Shown here piece by piece: positions 42,450 through 50,558 of a stretch of DNA of 64,000 nt. Within the stretch, counting starts at the first letter, position 1, and the number at the start of each line of letters is the position of its first letter. This DNA comes from an uncultured Erysipelotrichaceae bacterium (GTDB lineage: Bacteria; Bacillota_I; Bacilli_A; Erysipelotrichales; Erysipelotrichaceae). The translations under genes were made by a program, and so were the position numbers. The notes beneath the pieces are model-generated. The model made no database searches, was not told the origin of the DNA, and saw only the letters and a list, made by a program, of their open reading frames with translations. The stretch covers positions 1 to 64,000 of the forward strand of contig CAMCRE010000005.1 of assembly GCA_945877255.1 (NCBI GenBank). Direction: 5' to 3'.

Positions 42450-43757
42450 ATGAAAAAACATACTGTTAATGTAGCGATTTATATGCGAGTCAGCACTAAA
42501 AAACAAGCTGATAGTAAGTTGGGGTTAGAGGCTCAGGAAAGAAATATCCATGAATGGTTGAAATACAATTATCCTTATCAAGACTATGAAATTGATATAA
42601 CATATTTTGTAGATGAGGCAATAAGTGGTGCTAAATTTGAAAGAATACAGTTACAGAATATGTTAAAACTTATTCAAGAAAATTATTTTGATTTATGTGT
42701 GATTTATAAAATAGACCGTTTAGCTAGAGATATTGAAATATCAGCACATATTAGAAAAGTTGTAATTAATTCTAAATGTGTCTTATGTTCAACTACCGAA
42801 AATTTCGATTTGACAACGATTGAAGGGACATTTGTGTATAATATTAATTCTGTATTTGGTGAATATGAACGTGCTGTCATCAAAAAACGTACAGAAGATT
42901 CACAAATAAGTCGCCTGACAAGAAAAGAATATCCGTTTAGAGCGAGCTATGGCTATATTAGAGATGATAATAAAGTCATGCAAATTAACGAAGATGAGGC
43001 AAAAATAATTCGCTTTATTTTTAATGAATATATGGCGTGTCATTCCTATGAAATAGTTAGACAAAATCTTATAAGCACATATAATATCAAAGTCAGTGAA
43101 GATTTTATTTCGAGGGCGTTATCGAAAACACAATACAAAGGTTGTTTTGTCAAAAATGGTGTAACATATTATGATGTACTACCAGTAATAATTGCTGAAG
43201 ATGTATTTGATACCGTACAAAAAATAAAAAAAGAAAGTTATAAAGCGAAGAGAAGCGAACAGTATTTATACAGTGATTTAATATTTTGTGTCAAATGCAG
43301 GCAAAGAAGCATTAAAAAATTAGTAAAGAAACCAAGAAAACGATACTATTATTACCATTGTGAAACATGTAATAAATACATTAATATTGAAAAAAAGGAA
43401 TATGAAATTAGTTCTACAGTGTGCTACCATGTTTTGGAAAATAAATATACTGAAGATAATACGCAGTATATTAATAGAATTAATTATCTTGAGAAAAGAA
43501 AACAAACTATTATTCATGATTATGCAGTAGGAGCAATAGCATTAATATACTATCATGAAGTAATCGACGCTATAAATGATGAAATCTCAAAATTAAAATA
43601 CAAAATCGCAATTAAAGAAAATTCAATCAACTATAGTCAAATGAATGCAATTCAAAAAACGTTGTTTTATCAAACGCACGTATCAAAAATATATATCAAT
43701 TTTGATAATAAAATTGTCGAAAACATTGTGTTTAAAGAAAATAAAAAGAAAAAGTAG
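42450..43757 (+). CDS. large serine recombinase (ICE integrase)
   Basis: 435 residues. The resolvase catalytic domain starts VAIYMRVSTKKQ, with the nucleophile serine at about residue 15; YKIDRLARDIE and EYERAVIKKRT are conserved helices. The Recombinase domain (about 165-270) is followed by a zinc ribbon with CVKC and CETC (about 285-310) and a coiled coil. It would integrate and excise the element by recombining the 11-bp att cores. It lies at the right end, as usual for such elements. Ribosome binding site TAGGAGGA. Confidence 0.95.
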   Translation: MKKHTVNVAIYMRVSTKKQADSKLGLEAQERNIHEWLKYNYPYQDYEIDITYFVDEAISGAKFERIQLQNMLKLIQENYFDLCVIYKIDRLARDIEISAHIRKVVINSKCVLCSTTENFDLTTIEGTFVYNINSVFGEYERAVIKKRTEDSQISRLTRKEYPFRASYGYIRDDNKVMQINEDEAKIIRFIFNEYMACHSYEIVRQNLISTYNIKVSEDFISRALSKTQYKGCFVKNGVTYYDVLPVIIAEDVFDTVQKIKKESYKAKRSEQYLYSDLIFCVKCRQRSIKKLVKKPRKRYYYYHCETCNKYINIEKKEYEISSTVCYHVLENKYTEDNTQYINRINYLEKRKQTIIHDYAVGAIALIYYHEVIDAINDEISKLKYKIAIKENSINYSQMNAIQKTLFYQTHVSKIYINFDNKIVENIVFKENKKKK

Positions 43758-43780
43758 TTTTTTGCTACTTTTTCTTTTAT
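43748..43780 (+). terminator. terminator of the recombinase gene
   Basis: GAAAAAGTAG (43748-43757), loop TTTTTTG, CTACTTTTTC (43765-43774), then T-rich; the stop codon is in the left arm. Confidence 0.8.
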
Positions 43781-43785
43781 TTTAA

Positions 43786-43814
43786 TTGACATATACACTA
43801 AAATAGTGTATAAT
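43786..43814 (+). promoter_or_regulatory. consensus promoter overlaid by a palindromic operator
   Basis: TTGACA (43786-43791), exact 17-bp spacer, TATAAT (43809-43814): both boxes perfect. TATACACTA (43792-43800), AAA, TAGTGTATA (43804-43812) is a perfect 9-bp inverted repeat covering the spacer and most of the -10 box, so a dimeric repressor bound there would shut the promoter. Confidence 0.8.
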
Positions 43815-44048
43815 AAAGGCAGATAATCAAATAGCTACCAACTATTTGAAACCCTAGATAATATGTATCATCAACATACACATTCATCATTAATTCAATT
43901 ATATATTAAATTAAGATTAAATGCAAGTGTTATACTAATTATCTAGTTCAATAGAAATGGTAAGACACTTTTTATTATGTAAAATATATGTCTTCCGCAG
44001 ATAAGTGGTTTGTGATAGTAATCATAGTGCCACCATATTAAAATTAAT

Positions 44049-44080
44049 GGCAACTTTACAGTAAGTTGCTCTTTTTTTTT
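44049..44080 (+). terminator. attR terminator
   Basis: GGCAACTT (44049-44056) pairs with AAGTTGCT (44063-44070), followed by C and nine T. The left part holds the att core, the right arm is chromosomal. Confidence 0.75.
44050..44060. repeat. attR core, 11-bp direct repeat
   Basis: GCAACTTTACA, identical to 5648-5658. Confidence 0.65.
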
Positions 44081-44083
44081 ATG

Positions 44084-44170
44084 TCAAGAAAAATTTTTGT
44101 GAGATAGGAAATTGATTTTTTTAAATCGTATCAATGTTAAAAATAGGATTGAAAAAATGACCTTTTTCAT
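44084..44170 (-). CDS. 28-residue hydrophobic peptide
   Basis: MKKVIFSILFLTLIRFKKIN plus eight residues (FLSHKNFS), with ribosome binding site AAGGAGG on the minus strand about nine bases before the ATG. A short hydrophobic, positively charged peptide: a candidate signal peptide, toxin or bacteriocin-like product. It is divergent from the ORF at 44283 and faces away from the shared inverted boxes at 44191-44258. Confidence 0.5.
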   Translation of the reverse strand: MKKVIFSILFLTLIRFKKINFLSHKNFS

Positions 44171-44190
44171 TGTTGTATACCTCCTTGTTA

Positions 44191-44258
44191 ATGTTACAAT
44201 AAAAGTACTCAAAAAAGGTAAAATAAAAATATCCACTTGAGCACTTTTGTTGTAAAAT
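44191..44258. repeat. pair of 22-bp inverted boxes between divergent micro-ORFs
   Basis: 44237-44258 (plus) and 44212-44191 (minus) share 19 of 22 bases, pattern TTGAGnACTTTTnTTGTAA followed by nAT, pointing outward, 24 bp apart. Each ends a few bases before a ribosome binding site. Likely a shared operator or a duplicated promoter. Confidence 0.7.
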
Positions 44259-44282
44259 AGTAGTATTGAAAAGGAGAATAAC

Positions 44283-44396
44283 ATAATACATACAACTACT
44301 ATTATACAAGACTTAAAAGTAACCAATTTACTTGATTTAAAAAAATTGAAAGATATTGAAAAAAAACAAAACATATGTTATTATATGAGTGTATAA
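44283..44396 (+). CDS. 37-codon ORF without ATG, candidate peptide
   Basis: AAGGAG (44271-44276) lies six bases before ATA (44283), exactly where a start codon should be. The frame encodes IIHTTTIIQDLKVTNLLDLK and then a KDIEKK run ending NICYYMSV. The end with a lone cysteine among aromatics is reminiscent of processed signal or bacteriocin peptides. It may be read from ATA, or have lost its ATG. Expression unproven. Confidence 0.35.
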   Translation: MIHTTTIIQDLKVTNLLDLKKLKDIEKKQNICYYMSV

Positions 44397-44435
44397 AGTA
44401 GAGCATTAAATCAACGATAAAAAGGAGGGTTAAAT

Positions 44436-44756
44436 ATAAAAAAAATTAATCAAATATTGGTAACTTTAATATTATCTACTATCAGTGCAATTGTTGCTAT
44501 ACTAATAAGAATAAATTCAAATAATGAAGGTTATGTAAATACTGTAGCTATTGCGATAACATTTTTATTGTATTTGTGGATTTACAGAAAAGACAGTTAT
44601 TATATATTTTTAATTTATTCCGCACATTTTCTATTATTTTATTTATTTACTACAGTTTCTTATTTATTGGTGATTGCAACTTACTCAGACATAACATCAT
44701 TTATTGGGTGTTTTGCAATCTGGTTAATACTATATAAAGAAAAACATAAAAGGTGA
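44436..44756 (+). CDS. membrane protein lacking a standard start codon
   Basis: AAAGGAGGG (44421-44429) lies six bases before ATA (44436); the frame then reads IKKINQILVTLILSTISAIV and so on, 106 codons, with three to four hydrophobic helices. TTG at 44457 would remove the charged N-terminal end. ATA looks like a former ATG, so either ATA is used or the gene is silenced. It follows the micro-ORF at 44283 and could be its transporter or immunity partner. Confidence 0.45.
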   Translation: MKKINQILVTLILSTISAIVAILIRINSNNEGYVNTVAIAITFLLYLWIYRKDSYYIFLIYSAHFLLFYLFTTVSYLLVIATYSDITSFIGCFAIWLILYKEKHKR

Positions 44757-44823
44757 AATAATATATTTATTAAGTAATTACACCAGAATAAACCACATAA
44801 TGAAGTATAAATAATCTAAATAT

Positions 44824-44852
44824 TTGCTATTTATCTTTATTTTTTGTATAAT
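44824..44852 (+). promoter_or_regulatory. promoter of rpmE2
   Basis: TTGCTA (44824-44829), 17-bp spacer, TATAAT (44847-44852). Confidence 0.65.
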
Positions 44853-44916
44853 ATTATAGTCTTAAGGAAAAACTTACTTTAGATTGATAAGATATCTAAG
44901 GCGGAAGGAGAAAAAT

Positions 44917-45162
44917 ATGAAAAAAGGAATTCACCCAGAATACAGAAAAGTTGTTTTTATGGATGTAACCAGTGAATATAAATTTTTATCTGGTTCAACT
45001 AAACCAACAAATGACACGATTGTATGGGAAGACGGCAACGAATATCCGTTAATCAAAGTAGAAATTAGCTGTGATACACACCCTTTCTACACAGGTAAAC
45101 AAAGATTTGCTGCTGCTCAAGGAAGAATTGAGAAATTCAACCGTAAATATGGTACAAAGTAA
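44917..45162 (+). CDS. rpmE2: 50S ribosomal protein L31, type B
   Basis: 81 residues from the ATG at 44917 (GGAAGGAGA upstream). The type B form is recognised by [34 protein letters not shown] and by the lack of the zinc-binding cysteines of type A. Followed by a terminator, then tdk, prfA and prmC, the usual Bacilli order. Confidence 0.95.
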   Translation: MKKGIHPEYRKVVFMDVTSEYKFLSGSTKPTNDTIVWEDGNEYPLIKVEISCDTHPFYTGKQRFAAAQGRIEKFNRKYGTK

Positions 45163-45191
45163 AATAAGGACGGTTAAGTCCTTATTTTTTT
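45161..45191 (+). terminator. terminator of rpmE2
   Basis: AAAATAAGGAC (45161-45171), loop GGTTAA, GTCCTTATTTT (45178-45188), then T. Confidence 0.85.
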
Positions 45192-45212
45192 ATGAAATAA
45201 GAGGTTATAAAA

Positions 45213-45827
45213 ATGTATAAAAAATATGAAGAAGGATTAATCGAAGTCATCGCAGGTTGTATGTTTGCAGGAAAAACAGAAGAATTAATACGTCGTATAA
45301 AAGTTTTTGAATTCGCAAAGAAAAAGGTTGTTGTATTTAAACCAAAAATAGATAATCGCTATAGCGAAGACAAAGTTGTTTCGCATGCAGGAAGTGCAGT
45401 TCAAAGTTATGCGATCGAAAAATCTGTAGAAATTTTAAATATTGTTGATGATAGTGTTGATGTTGTTGCGATAGATGAAGTACAATTTTTTGATGATGAT
45501 ATTATTTTTATTTGTGAGTTTTTAGCTCAAAAAGGAAAACGAGTAATGTGTGCAGGACTAGATATGGATTTTAGAGGAATACCATTTCCAGTTATGGCCC
45601 ATTTAATCACGATTGCAGAATTTGTAACTAAATTAACGGCTGTATGTGTAAAATGTGGCGCACCCGCAACACGAAGTCAACGGTTAATCGATGGCACACC
45701 GGCTGATTATAATGATCCAATTATTTTGGTAGGAGCTCAAGAAAGTTACGAAGCAAGATGCAGGCACGATCATATCGTAGTGAATCACCCATTTATGGAA
45801 AAAATTAAAAATTTAAAGGAACAATAA
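45213..45827 (+). CDS. tdk: thymidine kinase, type II
   Basis: 204 residues. P-loop GCMFAGKT (about 11-18), a DEVQFF box (about 90-95) and zinc-binding cysteines (CVKCGAP near 150, C late in the chain). It phosphorylates thymidine in nucleotide salvage. Three bases from prfA, so probably cotranscribed. Confidence 0.95.
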   Translation: MYKKYEEGLIEVIAGCMFAGKTEELIRRIKVFEFAKKKVVVFKPKIDNRYSEDKVVSHAGSAVQSYAIEKSVEILNIVDDSVDVVAIDEVQFFDDDIIFICEFLAQKGKRVMCAGLDMDFRGIPFPVMAHLITIAEFVTKLTAVCVKCGAPATRSQRLIDGTPADYNDPIILVGAQESYEARCRHDHIVVNHPFMEKIKNLKEQ

Positions 45828-45829
45828 TT

Positions 45830-46900
45830 ATGAACATCGTATTTGAAAGATTAGAAGAAATGGAAAAAAGGTATCAAGAAATCAATGATTTAATGATGCA
45901 ACCACATATTGTTAGTGATAATCGTCAAATGGCTAAATTAGGAAAAGAACAAGCATCACTGACACAAACAGTAGAAGTTTACACACAATACAAAGAAATA
46001 ATGTCGCAAATTTCTGATGCTAAAGAAATGCTGCAAGAAAATGATAAAGAAATTAGAGAAATGGCCAAAGCTGAATTAGAATCTTTAGAATTACAAAAAG
46101 ACGAAGTTTTAGCGAAGTTAGAAATATTATTAATTGAAAAAGATCCAAATGAAGAATGTAATGCTATTGTGGAGATAAGAGGTGCTGCCGGTGGAGATGA
46201 AGGAAACATTTTTGCGGGTGACCTATATCGAATGTATGCACGATATGCTGAATCTGTAGGGTGGAAGTTAGAGCTATTAGAAATGCAGGAAGCAGAAGCT
46301 GGAGGGTTCTCATTAGTGAGCTTTATTGTAAAAGGTGATCGAGCATATGGAAGACTACAATTTGAATCAGGGTCACATCGTGTGCAACGTGTTCCAAAAA
46401 CAGAATCACAAGGTAGGATTCATACTTCAACAGCAACTGTATTAGTTACCCCTGAATTAGAAGATATTGAAATTGAAATTAATCCTAATGATTTAGAAAT
46501 TGACACACTTCGTGCGTCTGGTGCTGGAGGACAACACGTTAATAAAACAGATTCAGCGGTAAGAATTACGCATTTACCTACTGGAATTACAGTTAAATGT
46601 CAAGATGGAAGAAGTCAACACGATAATCGTGATAAAGCAATGAAGCTAATTAAACAACGTGTACATGAAGTACATATGGAAAAAATAGAAAAAGAACAAG
46701 GTATTGAAAGAAAAAATAAAATTGGAACGGGTGATAGAAGTGAAAAAATTAGAACTTATAATTATCCGCAAAATAGAGTGAGTGACCATCGAATAGGGTT
46801 AACGTTACAACAACTTGATAGAATTATGGAAGGTAAATTGCAAGATGTGCTAGATGCATTAGAATCTGCTAATCAAGCAGCTAAAATAGCAGGAAAATGA
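45830..46900 (+). CDS. prfA: peptide chain release factor 1
   Basis: 356 residues. The catalytic GGQ is at about 233 ([15 protein letters not shown]), and the family's [13 protein letters not shown]-type run appears as [14 protein letters not shown]1 ends translation at UAA and UAG. The last four bases overlap prmC, whose product methylates this GGQ glutamine. Confidence 0.97.
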   Translation: MNIVFERLEEMEKRYQEINDLMMQPHIVSDNRQMAKLGKEQASLTQTVEVYTQYKEIMSQISDAKEMLQENDKEIREMAKAELESLELQKDEVLAKLEILLIEKDPNEECNAIVEIRGAAGGDEGNIFAGDLYRMYARYAESVGWKLELLEMQEAEAGGFSLVSFIVKGDRAYGRLQFESGSHRVQRVPKTESQGRIHTSTATVLVTPELEDIEIEINPNDLEIDTLRASGAGGQHVNKTDSAVRITHLPTGITVKCQDGRSQHDNRDKAMKLIKQRVHEVHMEKIEKEQGIERKNKIGTGDRSEKIRTYNYPQNRVSDHRIGLTLQQLDRIMEGKLQDVLDALESANQAAKIAGK

Positions 46901-47739
46901 CATATCGTGAATTAGTGAATAACGCATCAGAAAGATTAGAAAAAAATGGTAATAATCCACAAGACGCGATATTTTTACTGTTGGAATTATCAAATAAAGA
47001 GTCGTATGATTTATATCTTAACTATGATGAAGAAGTTAATGAAGATATTAGAAACTTATTTGAAGAGTTATTAAACAGATTATTGTTGCATGAACCATTA
47101 CAATATATTTTAGGTTATGAAAACTTTTATGGCTATCGCTTTATTGTGAATGAGAATGTATTAATACCACGTGATGAAACACAAGAATTAGTTAGTAATG
47201 TTTTAGCTGATATTGATAGTTATTTCAGTAGTCCGACGGTTATTGATGTTGGGTGTGGGAGTGGTATAATTGGTTTAACTCTAAAAAAAGAAGAGCCAAG
47301 TATTAATGTAATATTAAGTGATATTAGCTCAGATGCTATAAATGTCGCAAAACAAAATGCAGAAAATCTAAATGTTGAAGCAGATTTTTTAATAGGTGAT
47401 ATGCTTGAACCGTTTATTGAAAAAAATATAAAAGCGGATATTATAGTAAGTAATCCACCATATATTAAACAATCAGAAGTTTTAGAAAAAAGTGTTGTGA
47501 ATTATGAGCCCAATATTGCGTTATTTGGCGGAGAAGATGGACTAATGTTTTATCGTCAAATATTTGATAAAGCGCATCTAATATTAAATGAAAAATTTAT
47601 GATGGCATTTGAAATAGGGTATGACCAAAAAACCGCGTTAATGAATTTATCAAAACAATATTTTCCAAATTGTGAAATTGAAGTACTGAAAGATATTAAT
47701 AATAAAGATCGAATGTTATTTATATATAAATTAAATTAA
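46897..47739 (+). CDS. prmC: release factor glutamine methyltransferase
   Basis: 280 residues. SAM-binding [11 protein letters not shown] (about 114) and catalytic [10 protein letters not shown] (about 186). It methylates the GGQ glutamine of RF1 and RF2. Overlaps prfA by four bases. Confidence 0.95.
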   Translation: MTYRELVNNASERLEKNGNNPQDAIFLLLELSNKESYDLYLNYDEEVNEDIRNLFEELLNRLLLHEPLQYILGYENFYGYRFIVNENVLIPRDETQELVSNVLADIDSYFSSPTVIDVGCGSGIIGLTLKKEEPSINVILSDISSDAINVAKQNAENLNVEADFLIGDMLEPFIEKNIKADIIVSNPPYIKQSEVLEKSVVNYEPNIALFGGEDGLMFYRQIFDKAHLILNEKFMMAFEIGYDQKTALMNLSKQYFPNCEIEVLKDINNKDRMLFIYKLN

Positions 47740-47777
47740 AAGAAGCGTTAAGCAAAGATATACTTAACGCTTCTTTT
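47738..47777. terminator. bidirectional terminator between prmC and the MscS gene
   Basis: AAAAGAAGCGTTAAG (47738-47752) and CTTAACGCTTCTTTT (47763-47777): a perfect 15-bp stem with A and T runs that works both ways. Confidence 0.9.
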
Positions 47778-48558
47778 AATTTTTCACAATAGTTTTTGCA
47801 AGAATAATTTCATTTTCTTTAAATAGTTTTAAAATCTCAATTCGCAATTCGCTTAGTGTAGTGTTGCTTGCTGCTGCGTTCTCGCAAAAAACCATAGATT
47901 TAATTTCAACGCCATAAAGTGTGGTATTAGTAACTAACACATCTGTGTAACGCAATACACGTTGATGCGTATCTAAAGTTTGTTCAATAATCGAAAGAGC
48001 TTTAGCATGGTCGGTGTCAAATTCCAACACAAATACTAATGGTAGACCTTTTGACGCTTTAAAATCACTAATATTTTCTATTATAAATGCGTTTAATCTT
48101 GTGTTTGAAATAACTTGTTTTGTGTTTTCAAAACTTCTAATAATAGTATGTCTAAGTGTAATATCCTCAACAACACCGCTAATTAATCCGTTTTCAACTT
48201 TGATTGTATCACCAATTACAAAAGGTTTAAATAAAATAATAAACAACCCGCTAATTAAATTAGAAATGGAGTCTTGTGAAGCGAATCCTATAACAAGAGC
48301 AATAACACCTCCAGAAGCTAGTAATGAGAGCGTAAAGTTTCTTAGTGGATTAAACTGCAACAATAGTAAGTATATCCAAACACTATAAAAAGTGATGCGA
48401 ACGATTTTAGTTACTAAATTAGCGTTTTTAAATGCACGTTTATGGAGGATAAAAACGGTATATTTAGATAATAAAAAAGTAATTATAAAACTTATTACAA
48501 AAAAAATAATAAAAAATAGGAATCCATTTTGAAAAAATACATCAATATATGACAACAT
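47776..48558 (-). CDS. small mechanosensitive channel, MscS family
   Basis: 260 residues. Three transmembrane helices, the third with the pore-lining pattern LLASGGVIALVIGFASQDSI, then the beta domain (FVIGDTIKVENGLISGVVED) and a C-terminal alpha/beta domain. Such channels release solutes upon hypo-osmotic stress. Last of a two-gene minus-strand unit with the nucleotidyltransferase. Confidence 0.9.
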   Translation of the reverse strand: MLSYIDVFFQNGFLFFIIFFVISFIITFLLSKYTVFILHKRAFKNANLVTKIVRITFYSVWIYLLLLQFNPLRNFTLSLLASGGVIALVIGFASQDSISNLISGLFIILFKPFVIGDTIKVENGLISGVVEDITLRHTIIRSFENTKQVISNTRLNAFIIENISDFKASKGLPLVFVLEFDTDHAKALSIIEQTLDTHQRVLRYTDVLVTNTTLYGVEIKSMVFCENAAASNTTLSELRIEILKLFKENEIILAKTIVKN

Positions 48559-48584
48559 ATTTGATACCTAAAAAAGAAAACAGC

Positions 48585-49484
48585 TTAAGCTGCTTTCCAA
48601 AGTGGATTTGGATATGCTCCAGAATCCATTAATTGTTTGATTCCTTCTTTTACTTTTGGTTTATCTTCTTGATAAGTTACTCCGTACCATCTTGCGTTTG
48701 ATACAATTGCCTCAACGAAAATGTTTTTGGCAAGCATTAACTCATTAACAGCGTATGGAATATAGTATTCGCTTTTTATATCAGAAACATCTAATTTAGA
48801 TAAAAATGAATTAAATCCTTCTTCAAACAAGTAATCAATAAATGACTTAGGTAATCCCCACATATTCATCGAAACTGGTGAATTTTCGTCTAAATGGTGC
48901 CAAGTCTCATCTTCAAAATATGCTACACCAGAATCGATTTTTTCGATACGTGTACGCTCATGTACTGCAACTAATTGTCCGTTATTTACTTCGCACACCC
49001 CTCTGGCTACACTACCGAAATCTGTTAAGGTGTTTTTTAACACATAATTAATGATTGCGTAATCATTTTTTGATGTAGTCAGGAAATTATATAATTTTTC
49101 AAATGATTCGTATCCGTAAAAATCATCTGCATTAATTACACCGAATGGTGCATCAATTACATCTTTACAGCAAAGTAAAGCGTGTGCTGTCCCCCAAGGT
49201 TTTGTGCGTTCAAACTTATATTCTCCCACAAATTTATCAACGCTTTGGAATACGTATTGAATTTCAATATCTTTTGGTAATTTTGATACTAAAGCTGTTT
49301 TAAAATCATCTTCGATTTCTTTTTTTATAATAAACACAAAACGTTTAAATCCGGCTTTAATAGCATCAAAAATTGATAATTCTAAAATAATTTCACCATT
49401 TGGACCGATAGGATCGATTTGTTTTAATCCACCGTATCTACTACCCATCCCTGCTGCAAGCACTACTAAAATTGGTTGTTTCAT
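48585..49484 (-). CDS. sugar-phosphate nucleotidyltransferase family protein
   Basis: 299 residues, NTP_transferase fold. LAAGMGSRYGGLKQIDPIG (about 9-27) is the nucleotide-binding start and INADDFYG (about 118) the metal site. Differs from GalU and GlgC; the sugar is not clear. Ribosome binding site AGGAGG on the minus strand. It lies 26 bp before the MscS gene. Confidence 0.85.
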   Translation of the reverse strand: MKQPILVVLAAGMGSRYGGLKQIDPIGPNGEIILELSIFDAIKAGFKRFVFIIKKEIEDDFKTALVSKLPKDIEIQYVFQSVDKFVGEYKFERTKPWGTAHALLCCKDVIDAPFGVINADDFYGYESFEKLYNFLTTSKNDYAIINYVLKNTLTDFGSVARGVCEVNNGQLVAVHERTRIEKIDSGVAYFEDETWHHLDENSPVSMNMWGLPKSFIDYLFEEGFNSFLSKLDVSDIKSEYYIPYAVNELMLAKNIFVEAIVSNARWYGVTYQEDKPKVKEGIKQLMDSGAYPNPLWKAA

Positions 49485-49501
49485 AAATACCTCCTGTTAA
49501 T

Positions 49502-49530
49502 ATTTTATCATTTTATTTTAATATAAACAA
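49502..49530 (-). promoter_or_regulatory. promoter of the nucleotidyltransferase-mscS unit
   Basis: Minus strand: TTGTTT (49530-49525), 17-bp spacer, TAAAAT (49507-49502). Confidence 0.5.
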
Positions 49531-49548
49531 GTCTATTATTAAGAGTAG

Positions 49549-49577
49549 TTGAGGAAAATTATAACTTAGTGTATAAT
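49549..49577 (+). promoter_or_regulatory. promoter of the 49598 gene
   Basis: TTGAGG (49549-49554), 17-bp spacer, TATAAT (49572-49577). Confidence 0.55.
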
Positions 49578-49597
49578 GTAAGTATGGAGGATTTCAT

Positions 49598-50497
49598 ATG
49601 AAAAAAAATTTATGGATGATTGCCCCAATTATTGCGGTTGTTATAATGATAATTGCAACACTTTTTGCACTTCCTAAAAGTAAAGTAACAGGAGGGTATG
49701 ATGATGTGTTGACTATCAACAATATTGAAGTTAAAATTATTTCAACACAATTAGTGCAAGAAGAAGGTGTTATTTTTGTTGAGATGTTAACGAGCATTAC
49801 GAATAGAAGTGGTAACGAACTAAAGATCACTAACGATAATTTTGATTTTAGTTCAGAAAAACCAACCCAAACAATAAATTTATCGATTCCAAAAAATCAA
49901 AAAGTGAATGTACGACAGTTGTATTCTTATAGTGGTATAATTAGTCACTATAAAGTGAATGTGTTAGGAAAAGTTTTAAGTTTTGATTTTACAATAAAAA
50001 ATAATGAATTAGCACGTAAAAATATTGAACTCAAATCTCAGTTAAAAGAAAATTTTGATGAAAGTTTAAAAAAACAACAAGAAGCCGCAACAACAGTTCG
50101 TGTCCAAGAAGAAGAAAAAACTACTAAAGAAAATCAGGAAGTAGTCAAAACAGCAGAGACACATAAAGTTGCATATGATAAGGAAACTCAAGAAGATAAA
50201 GAAATAAAAACGATTATGGGAACATATTTTTCACAATCAATTCAAGACACATCTTCTATTCTAATTAATGGCGATTATACTGCTAAAGTAATGGTGGATT
50301 GTGAAAAAGAAAAAGGCGAATTAGTTATAGATAAATTACATAAAACTTTTAGTAATAATAAAACAGTGTTTACAGGAGAATATCAGTCTGAAAAATTAGG
50401 ATCTGGAACAATTGTATTTAGTTATATCAACGATCATATATTAGTTTTAGGTTCGCCGATACAATGTTTAATAGGAATCTCATATGCTAAACAATAA
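49598..50497 (+). CDS. membrane-anchored extracellular hypothetical protein
   Basis: 299 residues: N-terminal transmembrane anchor (about 6-26), a beta-rich external domain (about 35-140, similar in outline to DUF4352-like folds), a charged coiled linker rich in Q, E, K and T (about 145-205), and a C-terminal domain. No family assigned. Own promoter, ribosome binding site TGGAGGA, convergent with asnB. Confidence 0.6.
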   Translation: MKKNLWMIAPIIAVVIMIIATLFALPKSKVTGGYDDVLTINNIEVKIISTQLVQEEGVIFVEMLTSITNRSGNELKITNDNFDFSSEKPTQTINLSIPKNQKVNVRQLYSYSGIISHYKVNVLGKVLSFDFTIKNNELARKNIELKSQLKENFDESLKKQQEAATTVRVQEEEKTTKENQEVVKTAETHKVAYDKETQEDKEIKTIMGTYFSQSIQDTSSILINGDYTAKVMVDCEKEKGELVIDKLHKTFSNNKTVFTGEYQSEKLGSGTIVFSYINDHILVLGSPIQCLIGISYAKQ

Positions 50498-50557
50498 AAA
50501 AGAACATGTCCTAAAAACTAAACACAAATGTGTTTGGTTGAAGGAATGTTCTTTTTT
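50496..50557. terminator. convergent terminator between 49598 gene and asnB
   Basis: AAAAAAGAACAT (50496-50507) and ATGTTCTTTTTT (50546-50557), with inner stems TCCT/AGGA and AAACAC/GTGTTT. Bidirectional. Confidence 0.85.
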
Positions 50558-50558
50558 A

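Larger units (their letters stand above)
5648..44060. mobile_element. integrative and conjugative element, about 38.4 kb
   Basis: The element is bounded by an 11-bp direct repeat GCAACTTTACA at 5648-5658 and 44050-44060. It carries a large serine recombinase at its right end, a full Gram-positive type IV secretion set (VirB4, PrgI, VirB6-like, M23 hydrolase), a MobP-type relaxase, an RHH accessory protein, a VirD4 coupling protein, a Toprim primase and ParA/ParB. The genes on either side fit chromosomal order. All core genes appear intact, so self-transfer is plausible. The exact crossover inside the repeat is inferred. Confidence 0.85.
43821..44080 (+). ncRNA. structured non-coding RNA at the right end of the ICE
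   Basis: About 260 bases after the consensus promoter, with no supported ORF. Stems: CAAATAG/CTATTTG (43828-43848), CTAGATAAT/ATTATCTAG (43854-43862 with 43938-43946), AAGACA/TGTCTT (43962-43994) and a two-part hairpin GTGGT ... GCCAC (44005-44033) enclosing TGAT/ATCA. In the integrated state it would end at the attR terminator. No known RNA family recognised. Confidence 0.45.

Noticed and set aside
43863-43946. 27-codon ORF (MYHQHTHSSLIQ...) in the right-end RNA
   Set aside because: No ribosome binding site, and its ends coincide with arms of the long-range stem; treated as chance in non-coding RNA.
5648-44060. Prophage
   Set aside because: No capsid, tail, terminase or lysis genes; a serine recombinase with a full conjugation set points to an ICE.
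44084-44374. 96-residue minus-strand ORF covering the divergent gap
   Set aside because: It would run through the inverted boxes; only the last 28 codons (from 44170) have a ribosome binding site.
44283-44396. agrD-type quorum-sensing precursor
   Set aside because: The NICYYMSV end resembles a thiolactone peptide, but there is no acidic C-terminal tail and no AgrB-like protease next to it; kept only as a possible peptide gene.
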